A DNA stretch of 53,831 nt. Origin: Chitinophagales bacterium. GTDB lineage: Bacteria > Bacteroidota > Bacteroidia > Chitinophagales > JADJOU01. Under the pieces are notes generated by a model, which was not told the DNA's origin, made no database searches, and saw nothing but the letters and a program-made list of their open reading frames with translations. The stretch spans positions 1-53,831 of the forward strand of contig JAURJQ010000025.1 of NCBI GenBank assembly GCA_030832185.1, read 5' to 3'. The position numbers were made by a program, and so were the translations under genes. Positions 41,171-50,683 of this stretch are shown here, piece after piece. Numbering within the stretch: the stretch's first letter is position 1; every line of letters starts with the position of its first letter.

Positions 41171-41764
41171 ATGTATTTAAAAAAAGTCTTTTACTTAGCA
41201 CTTATAACTTACAACTTAACACTAATATCTAGTTGTACAGAAGATAATATCCCTCGAGAAAAAGCCTATCCTAGATTTTATTTTCCTAAAAAAGAATACA
41301 AATTATTTACTTCGGAATGTGGGTTTAGTTTCGAGTTGCCGACCTACACCGTTATTGAAAATAAAGACTCTTTTCGCAATCAACGTCTAGCATCGGACTC
41401 TTGTTGGTTCAATATCGTCTATCCAGATCTCAATGCCAAGATACATTTTAGTTATAAATATTATGATGACGAAATAGTATTAGCTCAGCTGCTAGAAGAC
41501 TCTTATAAACTGACATCTAAGCATATGTCCAAAGCTAGTTTTATAAATGATTCTGTGATCGATAGGCCAAATTTAAAAGGGCTCATATACTCAGTGGGAG
41601 GCAATGCGGCTTCCGATAAACAGTTTATCTTGACCGACTATAAGCATCAGTTTATCCGTGGAGCGATATACTTTGCTACCACACCTAATTATGATTCACT
41701 CAAACCCGCAATTAATTTTGTAGATAAGGACATCTATCATTTGATCAATACATTTAAATTTTAG
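41171..41764 (+). CDS. gldD: Gliding motility lipoprotein GldD
   Basis: A 197-aa lipoprotein with signal sequence and lipobox LISSC (Cys at about residue 22). The mature part matches GldD: PRFYFPKKEY, SECGFSFELPTYTV, SCWFNIVYPDLNAKIHFSYK, a VGGNAASDKQFILTD segment, and RGAIYFATTPNYDSLKP. In Flavobacterium johnsoniae GldD is needed for gliding, which depends on T9SS, the route used by large surface proteins such as the one at the left end. Its usual neighbour gldE is not here. It is followed after 10 bp by a glycosyltransferase starting with GTG. Confidence 0.9.
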   Translation: MYLKKVFYLALITYNLTLISSCTEDNIPREKAYPRFYFPKKEYKLFTSECGFSFELPTYTVIENKDSFRNQRLASDSCWFNIVYPDLNAKIHFSYKYYDDEIVLAQLLEDSYKLTSKHMSKASFINDSVIDRPNLKGLIYSVGGNAASDKQFILTDYKHQFIRGAIYFATTPNYDSLKPAINFVDKDIYHLINTFKF

Positions 41765-41774
41765 GAACTAAATA

Positions 41775-42878
41775 GTGGAATGGCTCCTCGGAATAATATC
41801 TGGTATATTTCTTATCCTAAGTCTCCTGACGCTCTATAGGAGATACAGCATATTGACTTCCTATAATCCTGCTATACCAGACACGAATCAAGAGCGCCCC
41901 TTGAGTATAGTGCTATGCACGCATGGTCTGGCGCCACGTCTAATGAACTATATTGAAAAGATTTTATCTCAAAATTATTCTCAATTTGAAGTCATAGTCG
42001 TTTGCAAAAATACGCCTATAGAGATATTTGAATCCCTTCAGACTTTATCTGCTCTTCACTCGCGACTTACGATCTTTGATATTACAAATAAAGACTGTCC
42101 TTATTTGGAAAAAAAACAAGCACTTCATGTAGGCATATCACTTGCCAAATATGACTGGATAGTCACCATTGACGATGATTGCTATCCACAGAGCGAAAAC
42201 TGGCTGAAGAGTATTTCTCAGCTTTTAGCGTACAAGGAGAGCGATATCTTGTTAGGTTTTTCTCCTTACATATCTCAGCCGGGTCTTTTAAATCAATGGA
42301 TCCGATTCGATGCGCTACAAGTAGCGATCAACTATGCCTACTATACTCTTATAGAAAAACCATATATGGGTGTGGGACGAAATATGGTTTTTAGAAAAGA
42401 TCTCTGGTCTCAAGACTATTTAAAAGCATATGAAACCATAGGCAGTGGGGATGATACGACGCTAGTCCAGTACTATAAAGAGACGAAACAAATCGGAATT
42501 TTCATGTCACCATTGGTATACTCTTTTCCTCATATAAATTTCAGTTCGTGGATCAAGCAAAAAATACGTCATATAAATAAAGGAAATCAGATGGATTTTT
42601 CCCTGAAAATAAGGTTAGCAAAACCTCTTCTATATGGGGTTTTATTTTGGCTGTTTATTTGGATTTGGCTGAGTTATTTTGCATTTCATTTCGTCATTTT
42701 CTATTTACTTTTCATCTATCTTGGTGCCAAAACATTTTTTTATTTTCAAATTTCCAAGCACATTCAGTGGAAGTTAAAGCCAAGCTTTTTTACATGCATA
42801 TTTGATGCGCCTCATAATCTATGTCTAGTTTTACTTCCATTTTTTTCTATCTTTATAAAAAATAAATGGCGAGAATAA
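41775..42878 (+). CDS. Membrane-bound family 2 glycosyltransferase
   Basis: This 367-aa protein starts with GTG, 10 bp after gldD; no in-frame ATG gives the N-terminal membrane helix. One helix (about residues 3-20) is followed by a GT-A catalytic domain. That domain has LSIVLCTHG, the metal-binding DDDC in TIDDDCYPQ, GSGDDTTL, and KIRHINKG in place of QxxRW. Two or more C-terminal membrane segments (about 285-360) follow. It probably transfers sugars from NDP donors in the inner membrane to lipid or polysaccharide acceptors; donor and product are unknown. Confidence 0.87.
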   Translation: MEWLLGIISGIFLILSLLTLYRRYSILTSYNPAIPDTNQERPLSIVLCTHGLAPRLMNYIEKILSQNYSQFEVIVVCKNTPIEIFESLQTLSALHSRLTIFDITNKDCPYLEKKQALHVGISLAKYDWIVTIDDDCYPQSENWLKSISQLLAYKESDILLGFSPYISQPGLLNQWIRFDALQVAINYAYYTLIEKPYMGVGRNMVFRKDLWSQDYLKAYETIGSGDDTTLVQYYKETKQIGIFMSPLVYSFPHINFSSWIKQKIRHINKGNQMDFSLKIRLAKPLLYGVLFWLFIWIWLSYFAFHFVIFYLLFIYLGAKTFFYFQISKHIQWKLKPSFFTCIFDAPHNLCLVLLPFFSIFIKNKWRE

Positions 42879-42914
42879 TACCGCATAAGAAATTACAAAT
42901 AGTCAAAAAAATCA

Positions 42915-43415
42915 ATGCCTAAAACGAATACAAAAATAGATTTATCTGACCCAAAAGACGGAGACCTATTCTTTTTAGGTATAAGCTCATCTACTGGCAT
43001 AGCGGTGCTCTGCAGTCAGCTCAATAGATATCTACAACTCAAACTTTCTTTTTATACCAGCATGATGGCTATGAATCAAGAGACCATACTGGATAAGCTG
43101 CCCATATTTACAAGTTTTGAACCTAAAGAAAATCAATTGGAAACTGATTCGATTATAGAGGATGATTTCTTTGATATGAGTATACCGAATAGAGCTGAGA
43201 TTTCTAAATATCTCGTCATTCAGTGCAAAGGAGAGCAATCCTCCCTATTTCCCAAAATAGGGCAACTTGACTATCTCCTTATTTCCAATTATAGTTTGAC
43301 TCAGTCAATAGCTGCTATTCAATCTATTCCCGAAGTGACTATTACTTTCCCTTTACAATCTATGCATATCGGTAAACGATTTGGATATTTTAGAAAACTA
43401 TTTTATACGAACTGA
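42915..43415 (+). CDS. IPExxxVDY-like family protein
   Basis: A 166-aa soluble protein without signal peptide or membrane segments. The end resembles the Bacteroidota IPExxxVDY family. LFPKIGQLDYLLI corresponds to the name-giving motif in a diverged form, and IQSIPEVTITFPL follows. The start (FFLGISSSTGIAVLCSQLNRYLQLKL) fits that family's opening. Function of the family is unknown. It lies 36 bp after the glycosyltransferase and 13 bp before ruvC, so it probably shares their transcript. The assignment rests on motif resemblance only. Confidence 0.6.
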   Translation: MPKTNTKIDLSDPKDGDLFFLGISSSTGIAVLCSQLNRYLQLKLSFYTSMMAMNQETILDKLPIFTSFEPKENQLETDSIIEDDFFDMSIPNRAEISKYLVIQCKGEQSSLFPKIGQLDYLLISNYSLTQSIAAIQSIPEVTITFPLQSMHIGKRFGYFRKLFYTN

Positions 43416-43428
43416 TGTTTAAGCAGGT

Positions 43429-43983
43429 ATGTCTGAGAAAATAATTTTAGGTATAGACCCTGGCACCTTACATCTAGGGTATGGGATCATAGCTGTAAAT
43501 AAAAATGTGATTTCGACCATCTGTCTAGGTGAGGTGAGATTAAATAAACTTGAGACTCAGCAGTTGAAGCTCTTAAAAATCTATGAAAAGATTAAAGCGC
43601 TCATTCTGGAGTACAAACCCGATGAATGCGCTGTAGAATGCCCCTTTTACGGAGAGAATGTGCAGAGTATGCTCAAACTAGGACGAGCGCAGGGTGTGGC
43701 AATGGTCGCCGCTCTATCGCTCGGATTGCCTGTAGCAGAATATTATCCTAAAAAAGTAAAGCAGTCTATCACAGGTAATGGCAATGCGAGCAAAGAACAA
43801 GTAGCTAAGATGCTCCAAACATTATGCAAAATGGATGTCATGCCGAAATCTCTCGATGCCTCAGATGCGCTTGCAGTAGCAGTATGTCATCATTTCAACT
43901 CAGGGCTAGGGGATAGCTCAGGAAAAAAATATTCTGACTGGTCATCCTTTTTGAATGATAACAAAACTAGAATTAAGAAATGA
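43429..43983 (+). CDS. ruvC: Crossover junction endodeoxyribonuclease RuvC
   Basis: A 184-aa Holliday-junction resolvase that works with RuvAB. The first catalytic Asp is in ILGIDPGTLHLGYG, a catalytic Glu in CAVECPFYGENVQS, and the last acidic pair in LDASDALAVAVCHH. KLGRAQGVAM and ARGxx-type basic segments are typical. Its stop overlaps the start of the next gene (ATGA), so the two are translationally coupled. Confidence 0.97.
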   Translation: MSEKIILGIDPGTLHLGYGIIAVNKNVISTICLGEVRLNKLETQQLKLLKIYEKIKALILEYKPDECAVECPFYGENVQSMLKLGRAQGVAMVAALSLGLPVAEYYPKKVKQSITGNGNASKEQVAKMLQTLCKMDVMPKSLDASDALAVAVCHHFNSGLGDSSGKKYSDWSSFLNDNKTRIKK

Positions 43984-45314
43984 GTTTTGATCATTTTAAG
44001 AGTCGTATTCAAACTCAATTTCCTCATGATTGGGAATTATTTTTAGCTAGTTTAGAAAACGAGCCTCATACTTCAATTCGGTATAACCCACGAAAAATGG
44101 AGTCTATTTCTCCATCTGATATTCCTTGGGCACGCTTTGGCCATTATCTATCAGAGCGACCATCGTTTACATTTGATCCTGCTTTTCATATTGGGAAATA
44201 CTATGTACAAGAGTCTAGCTCCATGTTTATCGATTTCGTTTTGGATAGAGTGAAAAAAGAAATTTCCTTAGATAAAGTGCTAGATCTTTGCGCAGCGCCA
44301 GGCGGCAAAAGTACAATCATTCTTGACCACCTAGAGGACAATCAATTCTTAGTTGCTAATGAGATGATTCCTCAGCGGAATTCAGTACTTCGTGAGAACC
44401 TAACTAAATGGGGCTATCCCAATTTTCTTGTCACTGAAAATAAGCCTGCGGATTTTAAAGCCTTGGCTCATTACTTTGATTGCATACTACTAGACGCTCC
44501 ATGCTCTGGGGAAGGACTTTTCAGAAAGGATAAAAATGCAAGGAATGAATGGAGTCTAGGTGTAGCGAATATGTGCAGCGAAAGACAATGTGACATTTTT
44601 AAATCCGTTTGGTCAAGCCTCAAAGAAGGTGGGATACTAATTTACAGCACTTGCACATACAATCCTGACGAAAATGAAAAACTTTTAGAAAAATTATTCG
44701 CTGACGATTTTGAATTTGAAACGATCCCTCTTGATATTCCTGGTGAGTGGAATATAGATGTAGTAAAATCTCAAAATACGATTGGCTATCGATTCCTGCC
44801 ACATAAAGTGAAAGGGGAAGGTTTTTTTTGCAGTGTTCTTAGAAAAAAAGGAAGTTATAAACAGCAGGAAACGAAATTATCACGAGACCATATCAATCCT
44901 TGGCTTGGTCAATATATGTCGCTGGACCAACTAGCCAACTATAGTACCTACAAATTTAAAAACTCCTTATTTCTCTCTCCTAGTCTGCTCCTTGATGAAT
45001 TAACCATACTCAGTAGAAGTCTATACATAAAGCAAATAGGGATAGAAATAGCTCAATACAAAGGAATGGAGCTAGAACCACAGCAGGGATTGATTTTGCT
45101 AGCACATGAAGTCTTAGGGTTTGATAAAATTGAATTGTCCTTAGACGAGACTATTGCGTTTTTATCACATAGTGAATTGACACTTAATTTAGAAAATGGT
45201 TATCATTTAGTCATGCATAATCGATTGGCGCTAGGCTGGATCAAAGTAGAAAAATCCAAACTAATGAACTTATACCCACAAGGGTGGAAGATCAGAACTA
45301 AAAAACTAAACTGA
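43980..45314 (+). CDS. 16S rRNA cytosine-C5 methyltransferase (RsmF/NOL1-Nop2-Sun type)
   Basis: This 444-aa SAM-dependent RNA methyltransferase has VQESSSMF, the SAM-binding VLDLCAAPGGKST, NEMIPQRNSVLRENL, and both catalytic cysteines, in DAPCSGEGLFRK and YSTCTYNPDEN. The C-terminal third matches the RsmF-like extension (LPHKVKGEGFFCSVLRKKG, then a PUA-like end with LALGWIKVEKSKL). RsmF modifies C1407 of 16S rRNA in E. coli; the exact base here is inferred. It overlaps ruvC by 4 nt and ends 5 bp from the convergent TPR gene, with no terminator between. Confidence 0.9.
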   Translation: MSFDHFKSRIQTQFPHDWELFLASLENEPHTSIRYNPRKMESISPSDIPWARFGHYLSERPSFTFDPAFHIGKYYVQESSSMFIDFVLDRVKKEISLDKVLDLCAAPGGKSTIILDHLEDNQFLVANEMIPQRNSVLRENLTKWGYPNFLVTENKPADFKALAHYFDCILLDAPCSGEGLFRKDKNARNEWSLGVANMCSERQCDIFKSVWSSLKEGGILIYSTCTYNPDENEKLLEKLFADDFEFETIPLDIPGEWNIDVVKSQNTIGYRFLPHKVKGEGFFCSVLRKKGSYKQQETKLSRDHINPWLGQYMSLDQLANYSTYKFKNSLFLSPSLLLDELTILSRSLYIKQIGIEIAQYKGMELEPQQGLILLAHEVLGFDKIELSLDETIAFLSHSELTLNLENGYHLVMHNRLALGWIKVEKSKLMNLYPQGWKIRTKKLN

Positions 45315-45319
45315 TAAAT

Positions 45320-46867
45320 CTATTCTGTAAACTTTAACAAATCTGCAGCTTCCGCATTAGTAGGATCAAGAAGAATGACCTCGTCTAGCAATATTTTTGC
45401 TTTCGCTTTATCGTTATCATTTTTTATAGCCACTTTTGCGAGATACACTTTAGCCTCAATTATTTTCTTTTTATTCTTATCCTCACTTCCAGCCACCATT
45501 TCTAAATACTTGGTATAATTCTCTCTCGCTGATGCGGTAGCTTGTTCTGGATCTTGATAGACCTTACATTTACCTTTCATATAATAGGCGTCTGCAGAGT
45601 TAGGAGACAACTCTAAAACCTTAGTAAATGTAGCATCTGCCTCTTCGAATTTTTTATTCTTATAGAGTGCTGATCCTAAATTTAAAAAATCCGAAGCAGT
45701 AGGCTCGGGTAGTTCCGCAATTTTCTTATAGTATTCCAACTCCTCTGCATACATTTTCATTTTCTTAAATGTCTCAGCTATTGCCTTGATTGCATCCTTA
45801 TCCGCAGGATTCATATCCACGGCATTCTTCAACGTTTGAGTACCCTTTTCTTTATCTCCTAGTGCTATATAAGCCTTTCCTAAATTTTCATAATCACTAG
45901 CTATTATTTTATCTTTTGGCTGGGTCTCTAGAAATTTCTCCAAAAATGTAACAGCTTCTTGATGTTTACCCGTCTCGTAATATGAGTAGCCGATGAGTCT
46001 ATTGAGGTAATTGTATTTATTATCTCCCTTTATGATTTCGTTAATTAGATTGATTGCTTTTTCATAGTCTTTGGCTAAGAAATGAATGTTAGCTAACATA
46101 GCCATATCTTCTGCACTTTTATCCCCGATTTGTATCAATTTCTGCTGATATATTTCCGCCGTATCATAGACTCTATATTTATAATAAGTCTGTGCCAAGT
46201 AGTTTAGAGCTAAAAGATTATTTGGATCTAGTTCCAGTGCCTTTTTAAGATTAGGCAGGGCCTCCTTATAGACTTTCATTCTATAATATACTCTACCTAT
46301 TTTAGCATAAGGCATGGCTGTATTTGGCGCATACTGCTGCGCATACTCATATTGCGTGTTAGCATTACCACCATCCTGTGCACTGAGAAATGCATCTCCC
46401 CATACTAATCTATACTCCGTATTGGATTTGGCCATGTCTGAAGCCTTTTTCGCCCAGTTAGACGCTTCTAGCTTGTCTTCCACGCTGGAGTAAGCTATAG
46501 CTCTAGAAATAGCTACAAATATTTCGGGATTTTTATTCTTAGTTTCATTAGCAGCCTCAGTAAAAAGCTTAGTGGCTCCTGATACGTTTTTGGCATTGAG
46601 CTCTATTAGACCGAGTCCTATTTTTCCATAAGGTTTAGTAGCTATCGAATTGAAGCTAGCTTTGGCTGCGTCCATATTTTCTAGTTTTACCTGAGCTAGA
46701 CCTTTGTAGAAAATATCCGCTTCTTCTGTCGATTTGCCAAATTCTTTCTCCGCAGATACCCAGCGCTCATCATGGAGGAGTTGAATGCCAACTTTAGATT
46801 GGGCTGAAAGATTTGTGACAAGAAGAACTGCTGCTAGGAGTATAAAACTTGAAAAAGATTTGTTCAT
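45320..46867 (-). CDS. Exported TPR-repeat protein
   Basis: A 515-aa protein with a signal peptide ending NLSAQ and about ten TPR units. Examples are KVYKEALPNLKKALELDPNN, GKHQEAVTFLEKFLETQPKD and KKFEEADATFTKVLELSPNS. It is last in the six-gene minus-strand run that begins with the IscA-like gene, 82 bp after the PstS-like lipoprotein. In many Bacteroidota a TPR protein of this kind follows a PstS-like protein next to TonB/ExbBD genes, but those genes are not here. Function is unknown. Confidence 0.87.
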   Translation of the reverse strand: MNKSFSSFILLAAVLLVTNLSAQSKVGIQLLHDERWVSAEKEFGKSTEEADIFYKGLAQVKLENMDAAKASFNSIATKPYGKIGLGLIELNAKNVSGATKLFTEAANETKNKNPEIFVAISRAIAYSSVEDKLEASNWAKKASDMAKSNTEYRLVWGDAFLSAQDGGNANTQYEYAQQYAPNTAMPYAKIGRVYYRMKVYKEALPNLKKALELDPNNLLALNYLAQTYYKYRVYDTAEIYQQKLIQIGDKSAEDMAMLANIHFLAKDYEKAINLINEIIKGDNKYNYLNRLIGYSYYETGKHQEAVTFLEKFLETQPKDKIIASDYENLGKAYIALGDKEKGTQTLKNAVDMNPADKDAIKAIAETFKKMKMYAEELEYYKKIAELPEPTASDFLNLGSALYKNKKFEEADATFTKVLELSPNSADAYYMKGKCKVYQDPEQATASARENYTKYLEMVAGSEDKNKKKIIEAKVYLAKVAIKNDNDKAKAKILLDEVILLDPTNAEAADLLKFTE

Positions 46868-46949
46868 GGTTTATTTATAATTTGAATATAAGAATGAAGT
46901 GGCAAAGTTAAGGTTTATTTATTTTATGATATTTAACCAAATCGTGAAA

Positions 46950-47882
46950 TTATAACTCTGGTCTAGTTTGGATTACTCTCGTCACTACATTAGCAGGCAC
47001 TAGACCTGCTTTAAGCACTATGCGTTGCCCTACTTCTCCTGTCATGAAGTTTAAAAATCCCCTTCCGAGGCCAGCACCATTTTCCTTTAAGGTGGCTCTC
47101 ATCAGTCTTCGGAGTGGATACAAATGTGAAGCAATATAGCCAGGATGTGGTGGATAGTAATATTGTGAGTTTACATGGTCTCTAATTTCGACAGGAAAAA
47201 TGGTCTTAGAAAACGCCAGATTTTCCTCATCTTGATTATCGCTTATCCAGTTCACGCCTATCACTCCTAATGCATTTTTCGTGTTTTGTACATAGTTCAT
47301 CACCTCTTTATTGGTAGTCTGGGCAAATGCCTGGGTGGTAAGTGCTTTCCCTCTTAACAAACTATCTTGAATATACTCCACTGTACTAGAGGCTGCATTA
47401 TCAAATACCAAGGTGATTTTACCGCTGCCCCCACCTTGCTTCAATTGAGAAAAGTCCGTTATGGTCCCTGCACATATATTTGCTAATTCTTCTGTGGTTA
47501 CTCGAAGTCCTTTTCTGCTATTATTCGCTATGATGGCCACGGCATCTTTAGCTATGAAGCTATTCTTTGGCCAATATTCTTTGTGCTTATAAAACGCCTG
47601 AAAATAGGAAGTATCTACTTGACTCGCAGTGATAATCATGCGCACACTGTCTACAGCCATGGCTTTCACCACTTCTGCAGCTGGTTTATAAATAATATTA
47701 ATCTTAGCTTCAGGATAATAGTTTTCAAAAACCATCACTTCGCTATCCAATAATGGCTTGTAGTTTTCATCAGCTACCACAGTGATTCTGCCTGAAGTAG
47801 GCGTATCAGATAATTTCTTTTGGTCTCCACATGAGGACAGTATCCATAGAACTAAAGAAATCAATATTAAATTTGGACGCAT
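46950..47882 (-). CDS. PstS-like substrate-binding lipoprotein
   Basis: A 310-aa protein with lipobox LSSC (Cys18) and a type II periplasmic-binding fold. Landmarks are GRITVVADENYKPLLDSEV, DSVRMIITASQVD, AKDAVAIIANN, VTTEELANICAGTITDFSQL and the C-terminal NFMTGEVGQRIVLKAGLVPA. The fold and the NNS-type anion-site segment match PstS-like phosphate-binding proteins. No pstCAB transporter genes are nearby, so transport is unproven. It starts 3 nt after the 69-aa protein. Confidence 0.85.
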   Translation of the reverse strand: MRPNLILISLVLWILSSCGDQKKLSDTPTSGRITVVADENYKPLLDSEVMVFENYYPEAKINIIYKPAAEVVKAMAVDSVRMIITASQVDTSYFQAFYKHKEYWPKNSFIAKDAVAIIANNSRKGLRVTTEELANICAGTITDFSQLKQGGGSGKITLVFDNAASSTVEYIQDSLLRGKALTTQAFAQTTNKEVMNYVQNTKNALGVIGVNWISDNQDEENLAFSKTIFPVEIRDHVNSQYYYPPHPGYIASHLYPLRRLMRATLKENGAGLGRGFLNFMTGEVGQRIVLKAGLVPANVVTRVIQTRPEL

Positions 47883-47885
47883 AGA

Positions 47886-48095
47886 CTATGGATTTGAATC
47901 AGTGATCGCATTTTCAGAGGATTTAAATGCTCTATAAACTCTGAATATACCATAAATAAAAAGCAAAGCAGAAAACCCATAGGTCTGCGAATCTGTAAGC
48001 TGCGTCACATTTGGATACATAAAAACAACTCCTGCTAAGACTATGAAACAAATCGAAATAAATAATCGAAAAAAGAAAATAAGTTTGGTAGACAT
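47886..48095 (-). CDS. Small two-span membrane protein, not recognised
   Basis: A 69-aa protein with two predicted membrane helices (about residues 7-27 and 38-54) and a short polar tail. I recognise no family. Its ATG directly follows the dsbD stop (TAAATG), and its stop lies 3 nt before the PstS-like gene. Tight packing on both sides argues that it is a real, cotranslated gene. Confidence 0.75.
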   Translation of the reverse strand: MSTKLIFFFRLFISICFIVLAGVVFMYPNVTQLTDSQTYGFSALLFIYGIFRVYRAFKSSENAITDSNP

Positions 48096-49712
48096 TTAAT
48101 TAGGTTTATATTTTAAAGCGCACTCTAGAAATTCTTTAAAATCTTCGACGGAATTATATCCACTTAGAGGTTTATTTATAATACGGCCAGTTTGTGGATC
48201 TATAATAACATATTGTGGCTGAGTAAATTCATGAAAGTTTTTTCCTTGCATTTCGGTCCAAATATCCCCCTCCTTTGTCATCTGCTTTCCTAATGTTTCA
48301 GAATACTTCTGTCTATCCGCAGGAAGAGTAGTCTTTTCGTCTACATATAATGAGGAAATAACAAATTTATTTTTCATGACATCATGAATCGTTGGATTAG
48401 TCCAAACATTCTCTTCCATTCGTCTGCAATTCACGCATGCCCATCCCGTAAAATCTAAAAGTAGTGGCTTTCCCTCTGCTCGGGCTATGGCTAAGGCTTT
48501 TTCGTATTGGTTTTTATGTGTTTCTAGTTCCTCTTTTACACCCATTACGCTATAATCCTTTGGAGGCGGAAATCCTGAGATATAACTCAATTTACCTCCA
48601 AAGAAGTCCGTGGATAAATAACCTACAAATAAAAGTGTCAAGAATGCGAGTCCATAGGTAACTTTTGTAGGCTGGATACGGTATCCTGTTTTAAATGCAA
48701 ATTTTCCTACTAAGTATAAAGCCATAAGAATAAATACAATCATCCATATGATGACAAATGGCTCCCGCTTCAGCAATCCCCAGCGCATAACTAAATCTGC
48801 GTTGGATAAGAATTTAAAAGCAAAAGCTAGTTCTACAAATCCGAATACATTCTTTACTATATCTAACCAAGAGCCGGACTTTGGAAGATTTTTAACTAAA
48901 TTAGGGAATAAAGCGAACAGAGCAAATGGAAGTCCTAACCCCAATCCGAAACCGGCAAATGCTGGAGTTATATACTTGGCATTATTTAAATTTCCTAATA
49001 CCAATCCTAAAATAGGACCCGTGCATGAGAATGAAACTATGGCAAGTGTGAAAGCCATAAAAAATATACCTATAAAATCCCCCGTATTCGATTTGCTATC
49101 TAATTTATTAGCGAGAGCCGATGGCAAGGAAATATCATAGAATCCGAATAAGGAAAAAGCAAAGACAAGGAAAATAGCAAAGAATACAAGGTTTACCCAT
49201 AGATTGGTAGAAAAATTGCTTAATGCATCTCCGCTAAGCCCTAAATTAAAGGGAAGACTCAAGAGTACATATACTAAAAAGATAGCAAACCCATATAGAA
49301 TTGCATTTCGTGTGCCCTTCTTTACGTCTCCAGATCCTTTGAGAAAGAAACTCATGGTCATAGGTATCATAGGGAAGGTACATGGGAAAAACAAGGCTGC
49401 GAATCCGCCTAGAATTCCTAATCCAAAGGCTGACCAAACACTCAGTTTATCTTCACGTTTATTGCAATCGACCAAAGGCTGACCAAAATCGCCATAACTA
49501 TCCGTATTCTTTGAAACTTCCACTGATGGTCCAAGCTCTGCAGTCAAAACTGCACTATCTGCCAATTTACTTTCTTCATTAAGTAATGCTTCTATTTCTG
49601 CATCACTTAGTCCCTGGGTAGTGTCAGTTTGAGCAAACGATTTGGTCAATGAGACCTCTGGTAAGACAATGGCGAAAACAATTACCGCTAGGACTATAAA
49701 TATTTTTTTCAC
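48096..49712 (-). CDS. Thiol:disulfide interchange protein DsbD lacking its N-terminal domain
   Basis: This 538-aa inner-membrane protein carries electrons from cytoplasmic thioredoxin to periplasmic thiols. It has a signal peptide and about 60 residues of linker where nDsbD would lie. Eight membrane helices follow, with paired cysteines in FPCTFPMIP and [11 protein letters not shown]-terminal thioredoxin domain has C426-V-N-C429 in [11 protein letters not shown]. The missing nDsbD domain is encoded by the gene 29 bp upstream. The 69-aa gene follows directly. Confidence 0.92.
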   Translation of the reverse strand: MKKIFIVLAVIVFAIVLPEVSLTKSFAQTDTTQGLSDAEIEALLNEESKLADSAVLTAELGPSVEVSKNTDSYGDFGQPLVDCNKREDKLSVWSAFGLGILGGFAALFFPCTFPMIPMTMSFFLKGSGDVKKGTRNAILYGFAIFLVYVLLSLPFNLGLSGDALSNFSTNLWVNLVFFAIFLVFAFSLFGFYDISLPSALANKLDSKSNTGDFIGIFFMAFTLAIVSFSCTGPILGLVLGNLNNAKYITPAFAGFGLGLGLPFALFALFPNLVKNLPKSGSWLDIVKNVFGFVELAFAFKFLSNADLVMRWGLLKREPFVIIWMIVFILMALYLVGKFAFKTGYRIQPTKVTYGLAFLTLLFVGYLSTDFFGGKLSYISGFPPPKDYSVMGVKEELETHKNQYEKALAIARAEGKPLLLDFTGWACVNCRRMEENVWTNPTIHDVMKNKFVISSLYVDEKTTLPADRQKYSETLGKQMTKEGDIWTEMQGKNFHEFTQPQYVIIDPQTGRIINKPLSGYNSVEDFKEFLECALKYKPN

Positions 49713-49741
49713 AAAATAATGTTTAGTTATATTTAGTTAGA

Positions 49742-50194
49742 CTACTTAAATACTGCGTTAAATTCATAGTCAGTAGGAGGAAGGCAACGCTTAGGGTCGC
49801 ATATTTGATAGTTGATAGATCCTATTATTGATTTTTGTTTGCCGACTTTAACTTTCTGAACGAAAACCACAGTACCTTCATAGTAGTTCAATTTATTTTT
49901 GAATCCTTCTTCTGCCTTGGATATTTTCTTTCCTATTTCTCTTGCTTTTCCATTAACTACTATATCTTTATCCTTAAAAGTAAAGGTTGGTGGTATAAGC
50001 ATATCGTCTCCAGCGTCTTGAGACCAAATATGCCATGTAGGTGCAAGTGTTGCTTTGAAATAAACTTCTGCGGTGTTGGCACCTGTCTTTTTTGCCACTA
50101 CTGTCCACTTGATTTGCTGTGCAGTCTTACTAGCCTGAGCCGATAGTGCAAGAGATGATAGAACTAAGGAAATAAATAGGATTAATTTATTCAT
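49742..50194 (-). CDS. Stand-alone DsbD N-terminal (nDsbD/DsbD-alpha) domain protein
   Basis: A 150-aa exported protein with a signal peptide ending LSAQA. The mature part matches the nDsbD immunoglobulin-like fold: VYFKATLAPTWHIWSQD, then YYEGTVVF, and NYQICDPKRCLPPT with the redox pair Cys132 and Cys137. In E. coli these cysteines pass electrons from the DsbD C-terminal domain to partners such as DsbC. Here the domain is a separate protein just upstream of dsbD, so the two should work as one split reductase. Confidence 0.9.
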   Translation of the reverse strand: MNKLILFISLVLSSLALSAQASKTAQQIKWTVVAKKTGANTAEVYFKATLAPTWHIWSQDAGDDMLIPPTFTFKDKDIVVNGKAREIGKKISKAEEGFKNKLNYYEGTVVFVQKVKVGKQKSIIGSINYQICDPKRCLPPTDYEFNAVFK

Positions 50195-50260
50195 AAGATG
50201 GATTTTAAAATTTAGATAGAATAAAAATAACTTAGTTTGAAATGTATCTTTTTTTAACTA

Positions 50261-50599
50261 TTAACTGAAACTTGTACCGCAGCCACAGGTAGATTTCGCA
50301 TTAGGATTATTAAAAATAAATCCTCTATTATTAAGCCCTGATTCATAATCTACCTCTAGATTCAATATCATACTAGCTTGGGACATATCTACTATCATGG
50401 AGAAGCCATCTAACTGTTCTATAATATCAGAGTCTCTCTTATCATCAAATTCAAAAATGTAGGAAAAGCCCGCACACCCTCCATTTTTAGTACCCAGTCG
50501 CAAGAATTTATGAGCGTTCTTAGGCTCATTGGCAATTAAGCGCTTTATCTGTATAATGGCGTTAGGGGTAAATTTTACAATATTGCCTTGCGTATTCAC
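50261..50599 (-). CDS. IscA/SufA/ErpA-family iron-sulfur carrier
   Basis: This 112-aa A-type carrier holds or transfers Fe-S clusters. The three conserved cysteines are present: Cys42 in GGCAGFSY, and Cys105 and Cys107 in CGCG. FTPNAIIQIK opens the domain and FIFNNPNA precedes the Cys pair. It is the first gene of the minus-strand run to the TPR gene, 66 bp before the nDsbD gene, and diverges from a plus-strand gene across 84 bp. Which of the three subtypes it is cannot be told from the sequence. Confidence 0.95.
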   Translation of the reverse strand: MNTQGNIVKFTPNAIIQIKRLIANEPKNAHKFLRLGTKNGGCAGFSYIFEFDDKRDSDIIEQLDGFSMIVDMSQASMILNLEVDYESGLNNRGFIFNNPNAKSTCGCGTSFS

Positions 50600-50618
50600 G
50601 TTATGATTTATATTTCTA

Positions 50619-50626
50619 CAAAATTA
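50619..50626 (-). promoter_or_regulatory. Possible -7 box upstream of the IscA-like gene
   Basis: On the minus strand TAATTTTG matches TAnnTTTG 19 bp before the ATG. No clear TTTG -33 box was found at the right distance; TTTCG lies 16 nt upstream. Confidence 0.3.
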
Positions 50627-50683
50627 ATGATATGACTAGAACGAAATTTCCTTAATTTGCAATTCAAAAATAGATAAAAAAGC

